From Glandiceps talaboti (Eukaryota > Hemichordata > Enteropneusta > Spengelidae), in assembly GCF_964340395.1 (NCBI RefSeq), contig NC_135566.1:22726635-22790634 (forward strand): a stretch of DNA of 64,000 nucleotides, given 5' to 3'. The translations under genes and the position numbers were made by a program. Of the stretch, positions 12,151 through 24,100 are shown piece by piece. The notes below the pieces were generated by a model. It made no database searches. It was not told where the DNA came from and worked only from the letters and a program-made list of their open reading frames with translations. How positions within the stretch are numbered: the first letter of the stretch is position 1; the number at the start of each line of letters is the position of its first letter.

Positions 12151-15100
12151 AAAGATACAGTTTACTTCATCGTTCATTGTAGTATACATTCTCTTGGTGT
12201 TCAGAGTACACATGTATCATGAAAAGTTGAGAACAACACGTCTACGTATGTAATACAGCAGGTCGACGTCAACATGTGCGCTCGTACTAGAAGTACCTGA
12301 ATGACCGTTTGGAAATACCTTCACCCGTTGCACATGGATCGTACGCGGCTGAAGTCGCGGTTGTTGGAAAAAACAGATACTATCACACGTAAATTAACAG
12401 TTTTCAGATCTGATATAATGTTTGAGCGATCAATTTCGAAGGTAATAAGAACGTGTATTTGATGCCGAAACACGTTGTAATGGAGGACAAAGGACACGCC
12501 TGTCACGAGCACGACGTACTCGTGACAGGCGCCGGGTACGAGCACGACGTGCTCATGTCCGGCGCCTGTCAGCAGACTCGGCCAAAAAAAAAAAAAAAAA
12601 AAAAGTTGAGAAAAAAAAAAAAGTTGAAAAAATGTTTTTTTTAAAAATTAAAAAAATAAAATAAAATAACTTTAACAAAAAATATATTTTGACTCAATTA
12701 TATATAATCCTTTAAAAAATTCTGGTTTGACGAAAAATAAAACAATATTCTCAAATAAATGAAAACTTATTTCAATTAAAATAATGTAACCATGGAATAA
12801 AAGTACATAAACGGTTAAAATTAGTTTGTAAGTACGAAAAATATAAAATACTATAGCTAAAATAAAAAAATACTTTTGGCCTGAACGGCTTCCCATACTC
12901 TAGTATGGCATTTTAGCTATAATATTTTATATCTTTCGTAGTTACAAACTAATTTTAACCGTTTATGTGTAGTTTTTCGATGGAATCCATTCCATGTTAA
13001 CATTTAATTCAGACAAGTTTCATTTACTTGAAATTATTGTTTTATTTGTTGTAATGTAACTCCGCAGCCCCAGTCTACGCAGAAGTACTCAAAAACAGCG
13101 GATATAAAGATGGCATGGCATATGTCAATAAAAGTGTTGATATAGTAAAGAGGAAAAATAGACAAAGAAATATCATCTGGTTTAATCCACCTTATAGTAA
13201 AACGGTAAAATCAAACATCGGTAACCAATTCCTCCACTTAATTGACAAGCACTTCCCTAGAGGTTCGAAACTGCACAAAATATTTCACAGAGGCAACGTC
13301 AAAGTGAGCTATAGCTGCATAGGGAACATGGCATCCATTGTTAAAGCACACAATAAAAAGATAATGGAACCCGAGAAAAAAGCAGTGAGTGTAGCCTGCA
13401 ACTGCTGAGTTAAGGACATGTGCCCCCTTGGAGGAAAATGCCTATCCAGTAATATCGTGTAAAGTGCCAATGTTAAGACCAACGATAGTCTATCTGCTAG
13501 CCCTCGGATGTTCTTCCGATAAAATACGACATACAGCCGAACAACGCTATCGAGGTCTAGCGAATGTCATCAGGATATAAATAACTGCCAATCAGAGAAC
13601 CGTATTAGCGACAAGCACAAACAGAGGACAATAGCTAAATTTTCATGCATATTCATCTTAAGGAGGGGCTTGTATGAATAACCACCAATGTGTTAACTGA
13701 AATGTGTGAATGACAACGTCTACACACTCATCAAACTCACAATTACCATAAACCGATAAGCCATAGTAATGACGTAAATGTGTTTGTCAACACTTGCATG
13801 CAGAGATTCCCCGAGGTCATAGGATATTGAATATATTAAAGTATATATATGCATAGATGGCCCAACCCACCGCTCAATGTAATCTCAATGGAATGTCCGG
13901 TCTGAAAATGACCTTTGCTAGACTGTTCGGGCAGGCCCTCACATGCGAACTTCGTTCGCTTATAGTTATAGCATCGAAAGAAAGCCCGAACGTCTAGCAG
14001 CAAGACTAGACCAACGATAGCAACAAGCAATACATTGGTTTAACGGATAACAGTTTCAAACTCCGACATGCCAACCACAAACAATCCATCACCAATGAGA
14101 GATACCAATGCTGTACTGAGCTATCAAAACATATCTGGAACTTGGAAAGAAAAGGTCAAGGTCGAGAGTATACCATCGACTGGTCTGTCATCACACGCGC
14201 ACCATCCTATTCTAATGTTTCAAAGCGATGTGATCTCTGTCTGGCAGAAAAACTATGTATCATCTATGCTGACAAATCCAATTTATTAAACAAACGATCT
14301 GAATTAATCTCAAAGTGCCGACATCAAAATAGATATGTACTGACCAACTTCCACTGTGGCGCCCATATCACGTGAAATGGAACCTTAGAATTTTTGAACT
14401 TTTATAGTAGAACATCACTGACTGTACCGTTAGTCGTCCGATGATTGCATAAGCATGAAACACTGTGTAACGGCTCCTGTGTATCTTACTTGATACTGTA
14501 CTATTTTTAATATATATAATTTTATATATATATATATATATACTAATTCAGTGTAAGAGGTAAGTCATAAACTGAAGGAAAAGCGCTCAATACTGCGAAG
14601 TAGAGCTGTATTTACACAAAATACACAAGTTATGGTACGGAGCCGTTACTCAGAGTTTCACGCTTGAATGCGATCTTCGGACGACTAAATTTTAACGGAA
14701 ATTCAAGTGATGGAATTCGAACTCGCAGAAGAACTGGTACCCGGATGTGATGCGCGTTGAGGTTTGACATGGTGGAATGAAAGAATATTTGTTTTCATGG
14801 CGGCACTTTGAAATCAGTTCTGATCGTTTATTAAGGAGTCCCAATTTATTTGCACTGATGATAAACATCTTCTCTGTAAGACACAGGTTGCACCTTTTTG
14901 TTGCATTAGAGTAGGCGGCTGCATGGGCAATGATAGCCCAGTTGATGGAATACTGGTGGCCCGACTCCTTTATTTTCCAGACACACTTTGAAAGTTATTT
15001 GTTATTGGCGAAAGAACACTTGTGGTTGCCGTAACGCGTTTTGAAGCTGTTTTCCGTTGAGCCAATGTAGGATTTGGTATCTCTGTTGTTTATTTTGACC

Positions 15101-18100
15101 TGGGCCCTGTAGACGATATTATCTGATTGGCATTTCCCATCAAGCGGGCAAGTTGATTTATTACGACAGTTGCATGTCCCTATGGGAGTTTCATTTCCGC
15201 GTTTAAGGATCATAGTATTGTGAGCTTTGATGATGGAAGCCATGTTATTCATACAACTGTAGCTCACTTTCACATTCCCCTTGTTGAAAATTTTATGTAA
15301 CTTGTGCTCCTTAGCGAAGTGACGGCCAAGAAGTTGGAGGAAAATTCTCCCGACGTTATTGCTTACGTTTTGACTGTATGGGGGATTAAACCAGATGACA
15401 TTACGTTTCCTATTTCTCCGTCTCTTGATGGTGTCAATTCTATCTGTGTAAGCAAGGTCGTCTTTATAGCCACTTGCTTTGAGTGCGTCATCATAGAGGG
15501 GTGCTGCCTGGTTGAAAACATTATGATTACATGAGATGTCACACAGTCTTCTATTTATGGCTGCTGGGAGATGCTTGATGATAACCGGTGGGTGATTTGA
15601 CTGTGAATTGATGTAGACTGGGTTGTCGTTTGGTTTTCTGTATGGGTAATATTTCCCACTGGAAAGGTCTAATATGATATCGAGGTAATTTACAATTTTC
15701 AGGTTAGCTTCAATGGTTACTTTCAGACCGATGTCATTGAAGATCTTTGTGATATTTTTCTTTATCCGTTCTGCCTTGTTACCCGATATTTTGTGGAAAA
15801 CAGCTAAACCGTCATCCCTGTATAGACCTACATGGTCTTTAGAGTACTGCGATGCAATAGTACTTAGGATGTAGGAACCCACTAGTTCGCAAATCTCGGC
15901 TCCATCATAACTTCCCATAGTCAAGTCAAACATATCTTTGTTGTCTCTTTTAACCCATGGAATGTTATCATCAAATAGGAGAGGTAGGTTGGTGGTTGGT
16001 TCAACTGTTATATTCATTGGTTGATCGGTAGTGTTGGTATGTGTGTTATTGATATTGTTATTGTTGGTAATGGTAGTTGAATTAGCAGTGTTTTGTTTTC
16101 GGTTTGTACTTGTTTGCAATTTTGTTTAAGGTGTCCTTTTTGATTGCACTTAAACTTTAAAGCAACGCATTTCATTGGTAGTTAGGTATATTTTATAATT
16201 TCTATTTTCATATTGGGTGGTTGTAGATCCATTCACAGGGCTGTTTAGGTCCCTATCCAGTTGTAATACAAATGCCTGTCAAGATTTGACGTGCTTTAGA
16301 CTTTCACTTTTACAACCCAGTGGAATAGTCTTCATTGTACTCACAAGTTTGCCAAATCTTGATAGTTCGAGTTTGATGGTTTCATTTGGAATAAAAGCTG
16401 GTATTCTGGATACTATTACTATTTTGTTGCTGGTTTCACTAGTGGTTCGACGTAGATTGAGAATCCATTTATTTCTAGGCCTTTGATACATATGGTTTCA
16501 ACCCAGGTAATGGAATTAAAGAGTACGAGTACTGACCCATGTGCTCTTGACGCTGAGGTTATATTTTCTGGTCCTGTAGTTGTAGCCATTGCTTGTAGGT
16601 AGGTTTTGACACTTACTCCATCCAATCATTCACACTTTATCAAGTTTATACCATGTTTTCTGGTTGGAGTTTTCGAGGGTTGGCTACCGTGGATACAAGT
16701 GACCATATTGTCGCAAAATCCATTGTTATCACCTCAATCCGCTGAAGAACCTTGATATTTGACAGACGAAAGTGTTCTGATAACTAATAGAAAAGTCTCT
16801 ATATGGCACAATTAAAGTCTTGTTGTGTCGTAAGATGATGGAATATGACTATATACACGGAGCGCTTACTTTACACAGCTTCCAATATGACGTCACCATC
16901 ATCATCATCATCATCAACATTGCTATCATTGTTGTCATCATGACCACACTATTAACACCCAAACCACAAGGCTTAATCACAGCTAGCACCAGTTTGATAA
17001 CTAAATTATTTCTTTATTTTGCTAGGACTATTTGGTATAGAGGTTGTACATGTTTTGGAAGGGACCCCAGCAGTACAATTGACATGTCCCTCACTCACAT
17101 TACAAACTAATGAACTATTCAGATGGTATGATGCTAATGGTGCTGAAATCCAACAAGTATGTACATTTATCACATATTCTGATAAAGTTACAGTTTCTGT
17201 TCATGTCCTTTGAGGCTCATTTAATTAGCCCCACCCAAAGGAGGGGGGGGGGGCTATTGCAATGGTCTCCGTCTGTCCATTCGTCTGTCTGAACTGAGGT
17301 TCATTAATGCTATATGCATGGTGAAATGTGTGCGTGTGTGTGTGCAGAGCAGATGTGGTTGATATATGGTGGGAACTATCTAATGGGTGTTTAGATTAAG
17401 ATATTTTCTTGATATGATGATATCAGCATGGATATGCAAATTAGGGCAAAAAATGTGTCTTTTTGATCAAAAATCTAATTCCAAAACTACAGGGTAGATT
17501 TGACTGAAATGTGTGTGTGTGTGTGTGGGGGGGGGGGGGGGTTCTTAATAAGGGTGTTTAGTTGAATTGTTCATAACATGATGATCCCATCAGTGATATA
17601 GATATTAGGGCTAAAATATGTCTTTGTGGTCAAATATCTATCATTCCAAAACTACTGAGCAGATTGGGCCAAGATTTAATGTGGGTGCATCTGGGTATGT
17701 GTACAGTGTAGATAAAAATTTTCTTCACATGGTGATCCCATCAGCAATATGCAAATTAGATAACCATAGGGATGGGTAGGTAAGTAAATGAAGATTCAAA
17801 CATTGTATGAAAATATGCCTAGCAACAAGACCACACCCATAGCAACAGCCAAATATAGTTGTTCTACAATGCCATTGACATTATTTTTGACACAGACACA
17901 CAGACACAGAACAGACACAGACAGGCAGACAGACAGACAAACCCATAGTATCCTGTTCAAAAATAATATCAGTATTTACAGGAGGTAAAATGTCACTTTG
18001 GTCAAAAAGTTATATCTCAAAAACTACATGGAATAGGTGGACTGAAAGTTGGTGGGGATGTTCTTAGAGGTATCATTCTGCAGATGTTGTACAAGACATG

Positions 18101-21100
18101 TTCATACAACTGAACCTTAGCAGCAATGACCAAACCCACAGCAACAGTCAAATGAACATATATATAGCAAAGATAACAACAGGAATGGGTAGGCAAGTGG
18201 GTAAACATTCATTAATGCCAATAAATGATGACTCGGAGACAAGATGTGTCGTTAAAGAAGGGGGACAAGCTCCATGTGCAGGTGTCGTAGCGGACAGCCA
18301 TGTCGTGAAGCCAATCACCCGTTTGAGTGAAGGCACATCATGGAAGGCGTGGTACCCGAGTGTTGCCAGCCATCAGCACGGGCGTGTACCTCGAACAGGG
18401 TGGAGCATTGGGTGGTGCAGGGTCTGTGTGTGAGTCTCGCACCGTCGTGGTCTGTGCCCCACATGCCTGGTTACAGCCAGCGAGCCCCGTGGCGGCAGCC
18501 CCCCCCCCTTACTGTGTTTATTGATAACATTTGCTCATTCTTAGTCTTTTATTTGATTCTGTGCTTTGTTGTTGTTGTTTTTTTGTTTTTTTAATCTCTG
18601 ATAATTGGCAGGTGTCATACCAGACAGCCATGTCATGGAGCCCGCCCTGGGTGGGTGTCTTGACGATGGAGTGCGTGGTGCCCATTTGAGCTGGCCTGTG
18701 GTGCATATATATGTATGTGAGATCAGAGCATTGTGTATGAGTAGAGTATTACATGTAGACATGGGTATGGTACATGTAATGTGTTTATTTAGGAGTGGGT
18801 GGGTGGGAAAATTTTTTGCTAGAGTGATGGTGCTTGTGTTCACTGTGCGAACGTTGGCAGTGAAAGGATGAGTGAAGATGTGAATTGGTATATAAGTATA
18901 TGTTATTTGCCAAATACCGTTCCATATCTTGCTGCGAGAGGTATTTTTTCTGGTATAACCGAGAGCCGGAGGCGAGCCGTTATACCAGAAAAATTACCTC
19001 GAGCAGCAAGATGTGGAACAGTATTTGGCAAATAACATACTTATACGTCACCTGCGACTATGAATCCATTTTTGAATGTCTAAAAATGCTGTTTCATGTT
19101 AAAATAAAATCACTTCCGCGTTATACTGTCGAGCGTAGTATCATGCACCTCTCTGATAACTGCAATGCGGTTGTTTACATGTCAGCCTTAACTTTATCAT
19201 CCAATCAGAGTGCGCGTTTGCTCAGTAGTATGACGTAATGTTTACTATTTGCATATCACTCAGCGATTTATTCAAACTTAATAACCATCAGCTGAAAAAT
19301 GAGTGCGTCTTTGTTTTGCGTACTGTATTCCATTAAATGTACATAAATGTTCGTGATGTGCTTTGTTGTTCTAGTTAAGCAAAAATTACACCCTTTGTGG
19401 TGGTGATTTTCATATCCTTCATAAATTTAGGAATTCATGTTTACGATCGCGTGACGACCGTGCGTTCGCCGTCACTGGACTTTCACGGTTGTGTGTGGAA
19501 TTTTTGACTATTTCCCTGTGACATGAAAAGTACAGTTCAAAGACTTGTTACAATGTATAAAACGGTGATATTTTGTTCGATTGACAACAAATTTGGCATT
19601 GGAAATGCTGGTTATAGCTCGATCTCTAGTTGTCTGCTAGATTTGTTTACAAGGGGACGTGTAGTGATCACGTGATACAACAAGCAAAAATACGGCTGTT
19701 GGTGAAAAATACGCCTGTGTATCTGCAGGGCTCTCGACCAATCAGAATGCGAGATTGGTGACAGGTGACGTATAATGTAATAGCTTTAAGAGACCAGTGT
19801 TTGGTTTCGGATTGCAGCCCATGCAGTTGGTGGGAGTCATCCCCTGGCATTAACCGCGATTATATGACTATGCTATAATCCCAACAAAAAATTTATACAG
19901 GGTGATGTGTCTAGCAACAATTAATACCACACCCATAGAAAAAGTGAAATATTGGGGTATTACCGTATATTGTGTAATTTATAAATAGTAACAGGCTTGG
20001 ATAGCCAAGTGGATAAACTTTCAAAATGTTCCTGCAATGCTTAGCAACAAGACCACACCCATGTTGATTCATCTTGAATCACAGAAAACAATAGGGATGA
20101 ATGGGCAAGTGGATTAAAACATTCTAAAAATATATGCCTAGTAACAAGTCCATGCCCATAGCAACAGTAACAAGTCCATGCCCATAGCAACAGCCAATAG
20201 TATCCGTTGCAAAAGTAGCAAAATGGATGAGTATGAATTGACTTGCCAAGAAAGCCATTGATGGTGTACATAATTGGAATAACATAGACTGCATGACTGC
20301 ATTGCTATACTTGATTGCTTTATCATTGTTTGCCAATGAAATTTAAACTACATGTATACAAAAATACAGTTGCGGTTTGCATTGCTTTGAACTTCTGGTG
20401 TATAATAAACACATTCAATCTTATAGGAGTCAACCAAACATAGTGATGGCAAAGCGAAGTCACTTACTTTCTACATGTTAACAAGGACAGATGCAGGCTT
20501 CTATACATGCAATGTGAAGAGTAGAGACTTGAACCATAACTACACTTTTTTACTACAAGTAGACTGTGAGTATCATTGTAATCCTCAATTATACAATCAT
20601 ATATTGCAGAAATACCTATAGGTGGCCTATAGACATATCTACAGGCCAGCCTATAGACATGCCTATAGGCCACCTATAGACATGTCTATAGGTCAGCCTA
20701 TAGGATCCTATAGAGAATTGGGATGTTTTGTCTATAGGTTTCTATAGGCCAGCTTATAGATGTCTATAGGCTAACCTATAGATACCTAAAGGCCAACCTT
20801 TAGAAACCTATAGGCTGGTCTATAGAAACCTATAGGCTGGCATATAGACATCTTTAGGCTGGCCTATAGACATCTATAGGCTGGCCTATTGACATCTATA
20901 GGTCAGCCTATAGGTTTCTATAGACCAGCCTATAGACATCTATAGGCCTGAGCCTATAGGTGTCTATAAGCCAGCCTATAGATGTCTATAGGCCAACTTA
21001 GAATTTCTACACGTTTTAGGCTTAGAAAATGAATTAATGTCCCAAGCATATTCTGGAAAATGAATTTTTGAGACAAGAAAAAGAATATTTAGAAATTAGA

Positions 21101-24100
21101 CTAAACAAAAACCAGACAGTCATCTTTTTAAACTTTTATTTACTGAAAAATGTTACAGTATCTTTAGAAACACAATTAATTTTTTTAAGTTTTCAAATAC
21201 CTCTCTGAACACAAGTATTAAATTGGTTAAATAGCAGATAGTGTAGCTTTTTACTTCCTATATAGGACCCCCCTAGGGCCTGTATAAATATTAGAGACCT
21301 ACTTGTCAAGACATTATAACTTTTATATGATAGGACTTTGTTTCTATGACAACTGACCCAACTTAAATGTGGTGCATGTAAATTTTAGATGTTACAGTGT
21401 CTCAATGGGCATTGTTATGCAAATTATTGATTATTCTTCTTACTCACTGCTTTTTTAAGACAAATTCCATCCAAAACTATGAATAAAGTTTCTTTTACTC
21501 ATCACTACTGTTTTTTTTTTTCCTGCAATTATCCTACTCTACAGTTTCTTCCTTTTCCTAGCTAATTCTCTACCTGCACACTCTGAATCATTGTACTGGT
21601 AATCATTCATACAGTGATATCATTGGAAACAGGGTACTGGACACATCCTAACCTTCCATGTTCCACAAATGTACTTTATCTTTCCTATGCATGTGTAATT
21701 GACATTTTGATTTAGTTTCTGTTAAAGCTGGTGCATGCTGCAAATCTCTGTCAAATCTAATAACTAATGTCATCACTTTGAGTTGTGGGTTTCATTTTCT
21801 GTAGTTTGTCAAAGGGTCATTTCGATCAGTGGGTAGGGTTTTATTATCAACAAAGTGTAGATATCGTAAAATTTGACAGTACAGGTGACGAGGCATGTGT
21901 TTTCCAAAAGCAGGGGTCTGCGTCAGCCAATATTCAGACCAATACTCCTTGAACGATCCCTTCTTGTCAACTAATCCCATCGCTAAAGTTAGACCTATAA
22001 ACACTTCAAGATGATCGACAGATATAGCAGACTTCCGGTTGTTTGGATCACGATCAGCGTTAGTTCATTCAGTTACTATTTTAGTCATAAGTTCCGGGGT
22101 GAAAAAAACATACAATAACATCTTTCGCCGATTTATCAATGAAATCAAAATTTATTCCTGAATTTTCGTTAAATTCAAAGTCATCAACTTCAGTTATGTC
22201 ACGCGACCACTCAATTGAGTCATCACCACTACTACTACTGGAGTCGTCGCTGTCATCGGGTGAAATATTTAATTCTGCCTCGTCATCTGAGTTACGTCGA
22301 ACTCACCTGGCTAATGGTACGTCATCCTCTATGTCAGAAAATAAATCCCTCAAATTCGGAGTCAGAATCAGACGAAGAATAAAAAATATCAGCTATTATG
22401 TTGCCCACTGATAGTTCACAATTGCGCGATCGTTGTTTTCTCTGGTCGCCATATTTAGATTTTCATTCATAAATTTTCTGTGAACTTCGAATTCGGACTG
22501 CTGACCTGTTTGTCGTGTTATGGTAAACAGTATTCTACATATCAATGTAGTCTTGGTGCCAATTTCTAGGCAATTGAATTACTAATACCCCCTATAACGA
22601 ACAATGACATCATACATTCGAGTCAAAGGTTGCATGCATACATATACGCCTTGAGGCGCCTGTCAGTTTTGGAATGAAGTCTAGGGTGAAGTACGCCCTC
22701 AGGCGCCTGTCGGCTGCCTAGGGTTAAAAGAAGACCTTGGCTGAACTCGGGGGTTTCAAAATTTAGTTTAAATTTGATGTCATTGTAATTTACAGATGTC
22801 TTGTCTTTGTGCAGTTACTTAGCATGATAGCAGAGATATGTCCCAACTGGATGTTGACAGCCTGTCAGACATCTCAAAATGTGTTTCTGTATATGTACTA
22901 TAATATAGTATACATGTACCGGTACATGCATAATGCATACTTGTAGTTGTATCAGGTTACCAAACAAGTTTGTTGATGTGGATTTCAACAGTGAAATGTT
23001 AGTGTTTGATGACTGTGAATTAATGAAATCTTTTTAGGAACTGACTTTTATGACTCCGAGAACAAGGACGACCATGTCGACGATATGATCGAAGACACAC
23101 AGACGATCAAGCAGTGAATAAAAAAAATAACGGGCTACAAGCAAGGGAAATAGAGTCGAAGTGTAGTTTATTCCAATCCCTGGCCTACAGTAGTATCCAT
23201 TTTTCAAAAGAACTTTCTGCAAAAAGTACTTAGTATGTGTACAACCGTGTAGCAATGCACGATTTGATTAATCACGTTCTGACTAACCCGAGGAAATAAC
23301 CCAATAACCTCACAATATTTGAATTCCAGTGTCAAAGTTTTATACATGTACTCCATAACTTAACAAATATTTTATACTTGTACTCCATAACTTAACAAAT
23401 GTACTCCATAACTTAACAAATATTTATACTTGTACTCCATAACTTAACAAATATTTATACTTGTACTCCATAACTTAACAAATATTTTATACTTGTACTC
23501 CATAACTTAACAAATGTACTCCATAACTTAACAAATATTTATACTTGTACTCCATAACTTAACAAATATTTATACTTGTACTCCATAACTTAACAAATGT
23601 ACTCCATAACTTAACAAATATTTTATACATGTACTCCATAACTTAACAAATATTTATACTTGTACTCCATAACTTAACAAATATTTATACTTGTACTCCA
23701 TAACTTAACATATTTTATACTACTTGTACTCCATAACTTAACATATTTTATACTTGTATTCCATAACTTAACATGTTTTATACATGTACTCCATAAGTTA
23801 ACATATTTTATACATGTACTCCATAAGTTAACATATTTTATACATGTACTCCATAACTTAACATATTTTATACATGTACTCCATAACTTAACATATTTTA
23901 TACTACATGTACTCCATAAGTTAACAGATATTTGAAAGTATATTTGAAAACAAACAGGGAGAACTAATCAAAAACAGAGCAGCAAGGAAACTAAAATAAA
24001 AGTGGATAAGAAACATTTGTGAGCCAAGATGGGTTTAAATTAATGTTTAAAATTAATTATTGAAACAAGAATGTAAAGCTCACTTGTTGATATTTCAGAT

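Noticed and set aside
23331-23930. Regular direct repeats with variable stretches in between, recalling a CRISPR array.
   Set aside because: The linkers are repeats themselves rather than unique spacers, no cas genes exist, and the setting is an animal intron.
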